From: Acinetobacter lwoffii
GTDB taxonomy: Bacteria > Pseudomonadota > Gammaproteobacteria > Pseudomonadales > Moraxellaceae
Length of the DNA: 64,000 bases
NCBI RefSeq assembly: GCF_019343495.1
Contig: NZ_CP072550.1
Location: 1-64,000, forward strand
Reading direction: 5' to 3'
How positions within the stretch are numbered: position 1 is the stretch's first letter; each line of letters opens with the position of its first letter. Under the pieces are notes generated by a model. That model worked only from the letters and a program-made list of their open reading frames with translations, was not told the origin of the DNA and did not search any database. Position numbers and translations under genes: made by a program. Of this stretch, positions 9,446 to 18,144 are shown piece after piece.

Positions 9446-9517
9446 GCCATTATATAGTGTCGTTAAGCGATACCCTATTCTATTAGCTTTCAGCCGATAA
9501 CAAGAAAATTTGCAATT

Positions 9518-9591
9518 GGTATATACTTAAACCGTTTTTATAAAGGTCACGTTATACAACGGACTAGTTTTAGTTAAATTTTGGTATATAC
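9518..9591. promoter_or_regulatory. two GGTATATAC elements upstream of a lipoprotein gene
   Basis: GGTATATAC occurs at 9518-9526 and again at 9583-9591, 65 bases apart, in the 240-base intergenic region before the lipoprotein gene. The same nonamer stands in several other promoter regions of the window. It may be an operator or part of an extended -10; which of these cannot be told from sequence alone. Confidence 0.4.
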
Positions 9592-9644
9592 ATTATAAGT
9601 ATATGTGACTATACCTTTGCTTATGTTTCGCTGGAGGCGATTAA

Positions 9645-9974
9645 ATGTCATTCAAAACTCTATTATTAACTGGCTTATTATCTGTAGGTTTGGTTTTAGT
9701 TGGTTGTAGTAAAAAAGAAGAATCAACATCTCAATCAAAACCTATTCAACCAGATGAACAAATTGACAAAGTAGATCCATCTGCAGACCTACAAGCAGCG
9801 CGTGAAGCTTATGTCGATAATGAAAAACCTTCAAAAGTTGAGGGCCACGATTTTGATGCACATCAAAAAACTGCAGAACAAAATCCACCAAAAGAGGACG
9901 AGCAAAATGATATGTCTTCTATGCTGAACGCTGCAGCTGCAGATGCTCAAAAACAAGCAGATCAAAACAAATAA
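9645..9974 (+). CDS. small lipoprotein
   Basis: 109 residues. Lipoprotein signal with lipobox LVGC at Cys21 (MSFKTLLLTGLLSVGLVL). The mature part is short, hydrophilic, rich in Asp, Glu, Gln and Lys, and predicted unstructured. GCTGGAGGCG gives a strong ribosome site. Single-gene unit closed by a terminator. Such tiny lipoproteins on conjugative plasmids may act as surface or entry-exclusion factors, but nothing here shows that. Confidence 0.75.
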   Translation: MSFKTLLLTGLLSVGLVLVGCSKKEESTSQSKPIQPDEQIDKVDPSADLQAAREAYVDNEKPSKVEGHDFDAHQKTAEQNPPKEDEQNDMSSMLNAAAADAQKQADQNK

Positions 9975-9999
9975 CAGCACATAAGCTTGGTACATCTTT

Positions 10000-10025
10000 A
10001 AAGGGGATTCGTTATCCCCTTTTTT
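10000..10025 (+). terminator. rho-independent terminator
   Basis: AAGGGGAT, loop TCGTT, ATCCCCTTTTTT, following the lipoprotein gene. Confidence 0.9.
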
Positions 10026-10099
10026 AATGCGCCTTTAAAATACTTTTTAAATTCCCTTATTAAAACTTAACTAAAACAGTGATTCATTTTAACTAAAAA

Positions 10100-10128
10100 A
10101 ACTTTATACCCCACGACTTAGTTATAAT
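10100..10128 (+). promoter_or_regulatory. promoter with unusual -35
   Basis: AACTTTA, 16 bases, TATAAT (10123-10128). No TTGACA-like box is present. The same spacing and an AACTTTA or AAGTTTTT element recur before many genes at 44-60 kb. Confidence 0.5.
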
Positions 10129-10175
10129 TAACCAGTTAAAACGTAATTAGATAAATGCGTTAAGGAGTATTAAAA

Positions 10176-11984
10176 ATGGCATATGAATATAACTCGCAAG
10201 ATAAGCGGTTTGAATTCCCTAATCCCTACCGAATAGAAAACATTTTTAAAGTGATCGGTGCCATCGTTTTTATGCTGGCTGGCCTAAGCTTAATTTTCAG
10301 TGCAAAAGGTCTATTCAGTAACGGTGTATTTGTTGCACTACCACCGCTTATAGTTGGTCTAGCAATGTTCAGTTATGGCGCTCTACTGCTGACCACAGGC
10401 TTATCAAACCTAAAGTTCTACTTTGGTCGTGATCAACCAGCCGGACTTGCACAGGAGTTATCCATTCAAGAAACTGGTGCTTATCCTGGTGCAACCGATA
10501 TTAAAGAGATCCTACGCCAAAGCGCTTTGATTTATGAAGAACCAAAAGGCTCAGTGAACGGGATTCTATATTCACTGTTCCCTAATCTTATTTTTTCGCC
10601 ATTATTCATCCGTAACGCTGCAGAAGCTCAATTTCAAAATGCGATTGTTTTTCTGATTACCTTAGTGAGTGCTCTAATCGCGTATGTGGGTGCATCACCC
10701 AATACAGGTGCTTGGCTTGGGATTGTTTACAACGCCATTATTTTGATTGTTTTATTGCGTCCTATGGCTAATCCGAACTCAGGTGCACAAGAAATTGGTT
10801 TATCTAAAGTCATTGGTTTGGTTTTAGTCGCCATTCTTGGACCTGTATTGGTTCCTATCCTTACCCAACATGCAGTTGCACCTATTTGGTTGCCAAGCAT
10901 GGATAAAGCAATTTTTACGTTAATTGCAGCGCTGATTGCGATTGCGATATTCTTCTTGGCCGTGATTGCTCAAATGGTAAAACAGCCACCACAAGCCAGT
11001 GCTGGAGTCGTTCAGGATAGTTTGAGTATGAATTGCCAACCAATGCAATTGTTTGATGAACTTGAACGCCATCTACAAAAGAATTGGGAAAGTGCTATTC
11101 CTAACAGAATCTATTCACGCCAGTTGCCAGTTATCAACTCTCGCAGTAAAAACGGTGCTTTTGAGGGTGAGATCTTAGAAGAAACTCAACCAGTGCCAAT
11201 CAATACCCTTCGTGATATGACATTGAGCTCATGCTTCAAAGAAGAAAAGTATCGCTGGTTAGCCATCCTCAATAGTTTTGGATTGTTAAGTTTTATTGCT
11301 TCAGTCGTATTAATGACTATTTTTGCCAAAGGTCTATATAACGGAAGCTATCTGGATTTTAGCGACTTCACTTATGGTTTCTTTGGTGTATCGATGTGGA
11401 TCTTAGGGAAGTTTTGTTTTGAGCACGGTAATTACCTATGGAGCCGTTTTGACTTTGTATCAAAACTAATATGGGTTGAGGCTAAAGGTAGCTATCAATT
11501 GTCTCAAATGAACTTTGGCCGTTACCTTGACGACAGCGTGAAATCACAAAAAGAAGTCATCAATGTTGAAACCATGACGTTACGTGTCTGGTACGCTGAA
11601 ATTAGCACAACGACCTTCGGTAAATATCAAAACCGTGCGATCTTGAGCATGACTGCTTGTACTGATGATGCTGTTGTACTGAAAGAGCATTTAGCCGACT
11701 TTGCCAAAAGCCAAAGCATTGTGGTTGCCCCAACGTCTGAAGTAGATATTAACCGCATGTCATCTATGAACCAGATGAATAGCGCAATCAATAAAAACTC
11801 ACCAAGAACACATGGTACACATCTTGGATTGATGAATAACCCTGAAACACACAGTCAGGATCTATCAGATCAAGTACCAGTGATCATCAAACCGAAAAAG
11901 AATATGTTTTGTGTGAAATGTGGTGAACCACTTCAGGACAATATGCTGTTTTGCCCTCAGTGTGGTACCAAAATAGAAAGTTAA
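10176..11984 (+). CDS. polytopic membrane protein with C-terminal zinc ribbon
   Basis: 602 residues. Two hydrophobic helices near residues 26-46 and 50-76, four to five more between about 130 and 270, a soluble domain, two further helices near 365-410, another soluble domain and a C-terminal double-CxxC zinc ribbon (CVKCGEPLQDNMLFCPQCG). A TATAAT -10 lies 48 bases upstream and TAAGGAG precedes the ATG. The fusion of a membrane channel-like body to a zinc ribbon is not a family I recognise. Probably an inner-membrane protein with cytoplasmic tail; role in transfer is conceivable. Confidence 0.8.
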   Translation: MAYEYNSQDKRFEFPNPYRIENIFKVIGAIVFMLAGLSLIFSAKGLFSNGVFVALPPLIVGLAMFSYGALLLTTGLSNLKFYFGRDQPAGLAQELSIQETGAYPGATDIKEILRQSALIYEEPKGSVNGILYSLFPNLIFSPLFIRNAAEAQFQNAIVFLITLVSALIAYVGASPNTGAWLGIVYNAIILIVLLRPMANPNSGAQEIGLSKVIGLVLVAILGPVLVPILTQHAVAPIWLPSMDKAIFTLIAALIAIAIFFLAVIAQMVKQPPQASAGVVQDSLSMNCQPMQLFDELERHLQKNWESAIPNRIYSRQLPVINSRSKNGAFEGEILEETQPVPINTLRDMTLSSCFKEEKYRWLAILNSFGLLSFIASVVLMTIFAKGLYNGSYLDFSDFTYGFFGVSMWILGKFCFEHGNYLWSRFDFVSKLIWVEAKGSYQLSQMNFGRYLDDSVKSQKEVINVETMTLRVWYAEISTTTFGKYQNRAILSMTACTDDAVVLKEHLADFAKSQSIVVAPTSEVDINRMSSMNQMNSAINKNSPRTHGTHLGLMNNPETHSQDLSDQVPVIIKPKKNMFCVKCGEPLQDNMLFCPQCGTKIES

Positions 11985-12063
11985 TCGTTAAAGAAAATAA
12001 AGGAATGGATTACGAATGTGGTCCATTTTTTTTGACATCAAAAAAATAATTAGAGTTCTAAAA

Positions 12064-12297
12064 TTAAGAGTTTAATTGAGCGTTGACATATTCTTCGACA
12101 GAAAATCCCTTTACGCCAGTTTCTATAAGTGCATGCACAAAGTCTGAGAACGTCACTGGAATGTACCCTACTTTGAATAGTGCCTCATTCAACTCTTTGT
12201 ACTTCAGAAAAACTTCTTCTTTATGTTTTTTCTTCAGCTTAAACGTGGACGGCAAATCTGCCACTTGCAGATCTTGAATTTTGGTTGGGTTGTTCAT
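12064..12297 (-). CDS. small hypothetical protein
   Basis: 77 residues, basic in the middle (KLKKKHKEEVFLKYKE) and helical throughout, with a C-terminal SDFVHALIETGVKGFSVEEY that resembles the helix pair of small ribbon-helix-helix regulators. ATG start. The gene stands alone between a membrane-protein gene and a minus-strand terminator. Not recognised. Confidence 0.55.
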   Translation of the reverse strand: MNNPTKIQDLQVADLPSTFKLKKKHKEEVFLKYKELNEALFKVGYIPVTFSDFVHALIETGVKGFSVEEYVNAQLNS

Positions 12298-12351
12298 AGC
12301 GTACCCGGTTGCTTAAAAGTTGCGAATTTAAACTATTGTAATGTGAAAATT

Positions 12352-12378
12352 AAAAAATGCAGAATAAATCTGCATTTT
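12352..12378 (-). terminator. rho-independent terminator (minus strand)
   Basis: Read on the minus strand: AAATGCAGA, loop TTTAT, TCTGCATTTTTTAA. It closes the topoisomerase/membrane-protein transcript. Confidence 0.75.
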
Positions 12379-12492
12379 ATTGTTTCATTTTTTTAAGATC
12401 TATTTGATAAACAGATGCTTAAATTAGTATTCTCAACCAAAAGCCAATTAATAGCGGATTAACCAAAATCAATCCGTTTCTTATTAGTATGT

Positions 12493-13491
12493 TTAATGTG
12501 TTGCTACTGGCGTACCAAATGCATCAGGATGTTGTGGTTGTTCACCACCACTTTGTTGAGCTTGACCAGGTTGACCAGCTGGAGCAGTTGTCTTACGTGC
12601 AGCTAAGTCCTTCATGATGTCTTGACAAGACATGCCCCCTGTTTCGTATAAGTTGTACGCAACAGGATCTTTTTTAGGATCTGGCGGTACACACTCCAAT
12701 TCAGGTTCACTAGCAGTTGCAGAATCGGCATTCATTTTGTCCAGTTCGGTAGTAATCAATGTCAGATCGATGTCACTTGGCGTAATTGGACGACTGCTGA
12801 TCTGCAAGCGATAAGTCATAGACGGCGTTAGTAGCGCATATAGTTCGCGGATCTGATTGGCCATAAGCGCAGGATTTTTCATTACGATTTTTTGGCATAA
12901 GAAAAGGTGCACGTTGTTCGCGCTACAAACACTTCCTTTACGCTGACTTGTTTGTGGGTTTTGGGCATCCACTTTCAAGGGGTAGACTTCAATGTAAACT
13001 TCATACGGCGTATCTGGCTGAAATTGGAAGTTCTGCAAACTAGAAACGACAGTTGAATACGGTTCTGACGTATCTTGTGCATGACAGAATACTTGTGGTG
13101 CGTTACAGTCAAAGTTACGACTAATACGGTCGATAATTTTATTGCGCTGAGCAGCCAATTTCATACTTTCTTCTTTTACTCGTCTTGCAACTTCACTCTG
13201 CAGTCGAGCTTCAAGTTCAACATCGCTTTGTTGTGGACGTTCAACTTCGATGTTTTGATTGCCAAAAATAACCACAGCAAATAACAAAAAGAAAAGAACA
13301 CCACCGCCAATCAAGATTAGCTTTTTATGCTTAGCAAAAAAGTTTTCATCAATGTTTACTTTTTTGCCCTTCTTTGCTGTCTTGGCTGGCTGTTCAGGCT
13401 CACTTACATGTTCATCATCGGGTTGGATTTTGATCGCTTCTTCAGCTTCCTTCCCGATGTTGTCCATATCATCTGGTTCGTGATTACTCAT
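12493..13491 (-). CDS. single-pass inner-membrane protein with periplasmic Cys-containing domain
   Basis: 332 residues: an acidic cytoplasmic N terminus of about 50 residues, a Lys-rich stretch, one membrane helix (about 58-77, LILIGGGVLFFLLFAVVIFG), a coiled-coil segment (ELEARLQSEVARRVKEES) and a periplasmic domain with five to six cysteines likely forming disulfides, ending in a Gln/Pro/Gly-rich tail. The layout resembles bitopic secretion-system components, but no family match is clear. AGGTGA precedes the ATG. It lies 16 bases behind the topoisomerase gene, so the two are cotranscribed. Confidence 0.75.
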   Translation of the reverse strand: MSNHEPDDMDNIGKEAEEAIKIQPDDEHVSEPEQPAKTAKKGKKVNIDENFFAKHKKLILIGGGVLFFLLFAVVIFGNQNIEVERPQQSDVELEARLQSEVARRVKEESMKLAAQRNKIIDRISRNFDCNAPQVFCHAQDTSEPYSTVVSSLQNFQFQPDTPYEVYIEVYPLKVDAQNPQTSQRKGSVCSANNVHLFLCQKIVMKNPALMANQIRELYALLTPSMTYRLQISSRPITPSDIDLTLITTELDKMNADSATASEPELECVPPDPKKDPVAYNLYETGGMSCQDIMKDLAARKTTAPAGQPGQAQQSGGEQPQHPDAFGTPVATH

Positions 13492-13507
13492 TTATTCACC
13501 TATTCAA

Positions 13508-16171
13508 TTATTTACTTGATTTAGCTTTTGTAGAGGTCGATTTAGACTTGGCTTTCTTTTTGCCACGTTGAACTGGCTCACCGTTGTTGTCGTATCCACT
13601 TGCACCACAGCTAAAGCAATCCCATTTATACTTACGTTCACCACGTAAATTAAATGCAGACTGAATCATGGTCTGGCCACACTCAAAACACTTGGCTTCG
13701 TTGCCAGTGCGAGATTTTGTAAGTTGGGTATCTGGTGATCCATCTGGCAATATGTCGAAATAACGTTTACATGATGCAGCTTCACAACTGTATCGCTCTT
13801 CGTAAACACCAGGTTCTTTGCGGTACTTGGTATGTACAAGAGGCTTTTTACAGATACATGGATACTCTGTTTTGGTCACTTGGAATCTTGGCTCGTAGTT
13901 AGGACTACCATCAGGGAACACCTCTAATGGACCCGACTTACATTTTTTGCCTTTCAGGTTTGGATTGGATTTTTCACAAGAAAAGAAGTGATACGGCTTA
14001 CCTGAAGAAGTTGAAATACCTTTTAACTCACGCAACCAACCGCCACACCCTTCAAGCTGACATTTGTATGTATGGTTACGGCGATATTCGTCAAAATCAG
14101 GAACCAAGTTACCGCTTTCGTCATTTGTAGAACGGTATGTTTCTTTACAGGTGCCATCTACGAACGCACGTTGAGAGCACTCAAAAAATACAGATTTATC
14201 AGTTGTAACCTGAGTCAGTGATTTGCCACATAAACATAAATGAGCAGTTGGCTCACGTACAGTTGGCTTACCCGGTTCATCTTTACCATCAACATTTCTG
14301 TTTGGCGCTGAACTTTTGCATGAATTACATGACCAGTAGACCGATGTTGTTTTGTCGCGATTGGTACCGATTTTCGGCAACATGCGTCCGTCATCACAGT
14401 TATTACATTTGTAGATAGGGAATGAATCAAGCCAATGTTTTGAGAACTGTCCTAATTCACTTTCAATCCCTAAATGGAACTTTTGGAGTTCTTGTTTGTA
14501 ATCGGCATCACCAGTAGCGATTAGATCCAGTGTTTCTTCAATTTCTTTGGTGTAAAGCGGATCTGCAAAACTAAACTTACCTCTAATGTTTTGAATCAAG
14601 GTCAATCCATGCGGTGTAACTTCAATTTTCTTTTTAACAAGCTTGATATAGCCGTGCTTGATTAAACGTTCAAAGATTGATTGATAAGTACTAGGACGAC
14701 CAATTCCTTTTTTCTCAAGTAATTTGACCAATGATGGTACGGTGTAGCGTGAACGTGGTTTGGTTTTGGTCGCGATAACTTTACCAGCAATAACATTGTG
14801 GTTTTGACCGACCTCAATATCCATAGGTAGCGTATGTTCAGGTTCTTTTTCTGAATCTTCTTCACCGTCCACGTATTCAAGTGCATTTTCATCAATACTG
14901 TAGGTCTTTAATAAACCCAACCAACCATCTTCCTTTAAGATACGGCTAGAAGCTTTGAATTCAGCATCTTTAGTAATGCTTTCACCATCTACATTGAGCG
15001 TGACATCTTTATAGACACCTACAACGGATTTAACTTCGTATTCAGCTGGAGCCATTTGCGATGCAACAGTACGCAACCAGATTAGACGGTATAGATCCTT
15101 TTGAACTTTGTCCTCACCAGCTTCAAAGGTAAAGAAGTCACTAGGACGAATACATTCATGTGCTTCTTGAGCACCATCGCGAGATTTGGCTTTATTGCCG
15201 ATAATCGCAATGCCCTCTCTCTCACCAAAAGCTTCTAGAGCTTGCATGCCCTCAGGCGAAATTACGGCAGCATCAGTACGATGGTAAGTGATATAACCAC
15301 CTTCATATAACTTTTGCGCTGCATCCATAGTTTGTTTTAGATCCAAACCAAGACGCGCTGCAGCTGCAGCTTGCAGATCAACAGTAATAAACGGCGCTGG
15401 AGCACTACGGAAAGATGGCTTAGTTTCAACACTGGTAATGGTTAAGTCTTTTTTATCAATTTCGCTTTGTAGACGGGTAATTGAAGCTTTATCTAACCAC
15501 TGGTTATTGTGCACATCCTTCATTTCAGGATTAAGCCACTTAGAAAAATCCCATTTCGCAGCCCAACCTTGTTTTAGAGTTACTTCAAGGTTGTAATGTT
15601 CATGTGATTTGAAGTTTTTCAGTAGATCTTCTAAATCACCAAGCACAACGAGTACGGCAGATTGAACACGGCCAACAGGAAATTTGCCTTTTAAAATATT
15701 TGAAATTGGCTCATACAAGTAAAAACCGATCATACGGTCAAGGAAACGGCGTGTTTCTTGAGATGCCACCATACCTTGATCCAGCTCTTCACCATTTTGA
15801 AGTGCATTAGCGATCGTAGTTTTATCAATAGCGTTATATTTGACGCGAATATACTGATCGTCAGATAAGTTCAGGATACGTTTTAAGTGATATGCAATGG
15901 CTTCACCTTCACGGTCCAAGTCAGTTGCGAGGAAAACCGTATCTGCATTTTTAGCAGCCTGTCTTAATTCTTGAACAACGCGTGTTTTATTTTGAGATAT
16001 TTCGTATTTAGGAACAAAGGCTGGATATGAGAAACCGATCTCATGATTAGGTAAATCACATACATGGCCAACTGAAGCGCGTACAACGAATTCGTGCGGA
16101 TACAGGTCATCCAAGATATGTTGAATTTTTTCGACCTTTCCGGGTGACTCTACTATGAACAAACTACTCAT
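13508..16171 (-). CDS. topA: type IA DNA topoisomerase (TopA-like, plasmid-encoded)
   Basis: 887 residues, full length for bacterial TopA. The Toprim domain shows VESPGK with E8 and DLDREGE with D84, D86 and E88. The catalytic tyrosine is Y296 in GGYITYHRTD. IGRPSTYQSIFERLIKHGYI is the conserved domain I/III motif. The C terminus carries about five four-cysteine zinc ribbons (for example CNNCDDG, CLCGKS, CICKKP, CFECGQ), then a Lys/Ser-rich tail. It relaxes negative supercoils; plasmid-borne type IA enzymes commonly help transfer or replication (compare TraE of IncP). It heads an operon with the bitopic membrane protein. Confidence 0.96.
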   Translation of the reverse strand: MSSLFIVESPGKVEKIQHILDDLYPHEFVVRASVGHVCDLPNHEIGFSYPAFVPKYEISQNKTRVVQELRQAAKNADTVFLATDLDREGEAIAYHLKRILNLSDDQYIRVKYNAIDKTTIANALQNGEELDQGMVASQETRRFLDRMIGFYLYEPISNILKGKFPVGRVQSAVLVVLGDLEDLLKNFKSHEHYNLEVTLKQGWAAKWDFSKWLNPEMKDVHNNQWLDKASITRLQSEIDKKDLTITSVETKPSFRSAPAPFITVDLQAAAAARLGLDLKQTMDAAQKLYEGGYITYHRTDAAVISPEGMQALEAFGEREGIAIIGNKAKSRDGAQEAHECIRPSDFFTFEAGEDKVQKDLYRLIWLRTVASQMAPAEYEVKSVVGVYKDVTLNVDGESITKDAEFKASSRILKEDGWLGLLKTYSIDENALEYVDGEEDSEKEPEHTLPMDIEVGQNHNVIAGKVIATKTKPRSRYTVPSLVKLLEKKGIGRPSTYQSIFERLIKHGYIKLVKKKIEVTPHGLTLIQNIRGKFSFADPLYTKEIEETLDLIATGDADYKQELQKFHLGIESELGQFSKHWLDSFPIYKCNNCDDGRMLPKIGTNRDKTTSVYWSCNSCKSSAPNRNVDGKDEPGKPTVREPTAHLCLCGKSLTQVTTDKSVFFECSQRAFVDGTCKETYRSTNDESGNLVPDFDEYRRNHTYKCQLEGCGGWLRELKGISTSSGKPYHFFSCEKSNPNLKGKKCKSGPLEVFPDGSPNYEPRFQVTKTEYPCICKKPLVHTKYRKEPGVYEERYSCEAASCKRYFDILPDGSPDTQLTKSRTGNEAKCFECGQTMIQSAFNLRGERKYKWDCFSCGASGYDNNGEPVQRGKKKAKSKSTSTKAKSSK

Positions 16172-16526
16172 TAAAATTCATCCAATTTTTAACTTTCTTT
16201 AGTAATAATTACTGAAGTTAATCTAGTAATGGTTTAAGTATATACAATTTTAAAATGTTTAAATAGGTTTAAGGGTTGATAAACAAACACTTTTAAGGGC
16301 TTATTTCTTAATCTTTAGTTGGATGAACATTTCAAGTGGTTAAATTACTTCCTGTTTTCAATAATCTACGCGAAAAAAGACAACAATATTTATCTAAAAT
16401 TATGGGAAAAAATGGCTTAATTGTTTGAAAATGCACTGTTTAACCGTCACAAATTAAAATTCCAAAAATATTATTTAACGAATTAATGTTGTACTATAAA
16501 GGTATCGTTTGTTTTAAGCTAAAACC
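16172..16526. other. intergenic promoter region
   Basis: AT-rich spacer between two divergent genes. On the minus strand an ACCCTTAAACC element precedes the topoisomerase; on the plus strand TACTATAAAGG just before the lipoprotein looks like a -10. No small gene or strong hairpin was seen. Confidence 0.5.
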
Positions 16527-17048
16527 ATGATTAAAAAACTTATAGTTTTAAGCACCTCATTGTTAATCATCGGGTGTTCGTCTACGCCACAAGAGAAACG
16601 CTTAGATCAATACCTTGAAGATACGAAAACTGATGCAAAGGAACGTAGTATTGACTGGTATTACAAACATGATTACGAGCGTAGTAATGTTTTAAATATT
16701 TGTTATTCCATTTATATAGATTCTGCTAAGAAAGCTGGTTATTACAGCGATGATGTTAGTGATGGCCGAGAAAAGTATTTAGACGATAGCGTACAAAAAG
16801 AAATGTACGCCTCAAATGACGAATGCAATAAGGCATATAAGGCTCAGGATATTCTAGATAACTTTGTTGCAAGCAATAGCCTTCCACAAGAGTCTTATGA
16901 AGACAAGTTAGATCCACAACAAGAACCAAATTCAACACCAGAAGTATCACCTGAAGTACCAGAAGTGTCACCTGAAGCACCAGCAAATGAACCAGTCGCC
17001 ACAAAACCACCAACACTGGAGGAATTAACCAATGCGAATCCGCAATAA
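16527..17048 (+). CDS. lipoprotein with Pro/Glu repeat tail
   Basis: 173 residues. Lipobox LIIGC places the lipidated residue at Cys17. Residues 20-125 are charged and helical, with two more cysteines (LNICYS, NDECNK). The tail carries a short tandem repeat (PEVSPEVPEVSPEAP) typical of periplasm-spanning or extended linkers. A 46-residue membrane protein gene begins 9 bases downstream. Function unknown; an envelope-spanning lipoprotein is the structural reading. Confidence 0.8.
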   Translation: MIKKLIVLSTSLLIIGCSSTPQEKRLDQYLEDTKTDAKERSIDWYYKHDYERSNVLNICYSIYIDSAKKAGYYSDDVSDGREKYLDDSVQKEMYASNDECNKAYKAQDILDNFVASNSLPQESYEDKLDPQQEPNSTPEVSPEVPEVSPEAPANEPVATKPPTLEELTNANPQ

Positions 17049-17057
17049 TGCGCTCAT

Positions 17058-17198
17058 ATGCCCAGGCCAATTTTTGATTCGATCTGCATTCTTTTTGCCC
17101 TAGCCATTTTACCTATAATAATTATTGGTATTGGCATACAGCTCAAAGAGAATTACGAGCGTAAGAAGCTCACTCAAAGCTATATGGATCAGCACTAA
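17058..17198 (+). CDS. 46-residue single-pass membrane protein
   Basis: A short but convincing frame: M, eight polar residues, a strong membrane helix (ICILFALAILPIIIIGIGIQ) and a charged tail (KENYERKKLTQSYMDQH). It starts 9 bases after the lipoprotein stop and is followed by a good terminator, so it is the second gene of that operon. Size and topology resemble small lysis- or toxin-type or accessory membrane peptides; no homology is recognised. Confidence 0.6.
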   Translation: MPRPIFDSICILFALAILPIIIIGIGIQLKENYERKKLTQSYMDQH

Positions 17199-17216
17199 AG
17201 AAATGCAATAGGCAAT

Positions 17217-17247
17217 AAAAAAGCAGCGAAATCGCTGCTTTTTTTAT
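17217..17247. terminator. bidirectional rho-independent terminator
   Basis: AAAAAAGCAGCGA, loop AA, TCGCTGCTTTTTTT: A-run and T-run on either side, between the plus-strand 46-residue gene and the minus-strand gene that ends 3 bases on. Confidence 0.9.
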
Positions 17248-17249
17248 TT

Positions 17250-17480
17250 CTAATGAAGTTTACGAATAGGTTGAGTATAGGGGGAATCTTCTACTCGATG
17301 CACATGCATTGAATTGGTAATGTTCATTAAAGGTGAATTACTAGCCACTGAATGAGTCGTTGATGCTTTATGTGTGCGGTAGTTATTCAAAAACTGATCT
17401 ACTACTGGCACATTGTTAGGCAATATTCCGATTTCGCGGTTAGTAATTTTAATCGTTTCTATTTGGTCTACATGGCTCAT
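17250..17480 (-). CDS. small hypothetical protein
   Basis: 76 residues from the ATG at 17480. A longer start (ATG at 17516) is unlikely because a TATAAT box lies two bases before it. Polar protein without signal. The segment VDQFLNNYRTHKA is close to IDSFLNSYRKHKG in the 399-residue protein encoded just downstream on the other strand, and both are followed by a basic, His-containing stretch. So it may be a partial relative of that protein. Function unknown. Confidence 0.55.
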   Translation of the reverse strand: MSHVDQIETIKITNREIGILPNNVPVVDQFLNNYRTHKASTTHSVASNSPLMNITNSMHVHRVEDSPYTQPIRKLH

Positions 17481-17737
17481 AACTAAGTCCACTACAATGA
17501 TTAAAACTATGAGCATAATTATAGCTTAAAATTGAAGAAATTCCATTTTGGGATTTAATATTTGGTTTTTTTATGCACAGGTTTTTGTGGATAGTAGTGG
17601 GTATAAATGGCTAAGTTGCTGATTATTTAAGCTTTTAACATTGATTAAAAATTAATCAAAATAACGAAAAATAGAGTAAAATATGGAGAAATATAGCAGA
17701 AGCTATAGAAGAAAAAACAGGAAATGTCAAAAAAAGG

Positions 17738-17777
17738 GCAAAAAAAAACTATTAGAACAATCTCAGTCTAATAGTTT
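17738..17777 (-). terminator. minus-strand rho-independent terminator
   Basis: Perfect 11-base inverted repeat AAACTATTAGA / TCTAATAGTTT with a 10-base loop; on the minus strand it is followed by an unbroken run of T. It implies a minus-strand transcript in a region without an obvious gene. Confidence 0.75.
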
Positions 17778-17855
17778 ATTAAATAGGGTAATATCCCTTG
17801 ATTCGTAATATAACCGATCTCTAATAAGTTTTAAAGCTTTTTTAATCATATTCAC
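17763..17855 (-). CDS. possible 30-residue peptide gene or gene remnant
   Basis: From GTG at 17855 (or ATG at 17849) a short frame encodes VNMIKKALKLIRDRLYYESR and a few more residues, ending inside the terminator hairpin. The same frame stays open about 20 codons further upstream (including FVQHEIIVCGIS) without an ATG, so it may instead be the tail of a decayed gene. GTGGA is placed about right for a ribosome site. Weak but the terminator supports transcription. Confidence 0.3.
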   Translation of the reverse strand: MNMIKKALKLIRDRLYYESRDITLFNKLLD

Positions 17856-18144
17856 GGAAATTCCACAAACTATTATCTCATGCTGAACAAAAGTAATGAT
17901 TAAGCCCTATACTCAGCTCTACCCTGATATATTGCAGATTAGTTAAACTGTTGTTTAGAAATCGCAAACAATATGATGTTATATTTGAGCAAGGTTAGAA
18001 TTATGTATGAAATGTGAATGCTTTAAAAACTGATATATATTATCAACTTTTTAGAGTTTTACGCCTTATAGAATACATACAACTTGTTAGAATGCCTTAT
18101 ACTAATTAGCCACCCTCACACACCTTTTATGGAAGACCAGTATA

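Larger units (their letters stand above)
17517..18144. other. long intergenic region
   Basis: Very AT-rich spacer. It holds a minus-strand terminator hairpin, a possible tiny minus-strand gene, and near its right end a plausible plus-strand promoter (TATACT about 18098) for the 399-residue gene. No iterons or direct repeats indicating an origin were noticed. Confidence 0.5.

Noticed and set aside
14662..14895. Other open frames inside the topoisomerase gene
   Set aside because: Shadow frames of a well-supported 887-residue enzyme; composition is not protein-like.
13508..16171. Chromosomal origin of the window because of topA
   Set aside because: Type IA topoisomerases are common on large conjugative plasmids, and the neighbours are plasmid-type; chromosomal topA context is missing.
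17517..18144. Plasmid replication origin with iterons
   Set aside because: AT-rich, but no tandem direct repeats and no Rep gene beside it.
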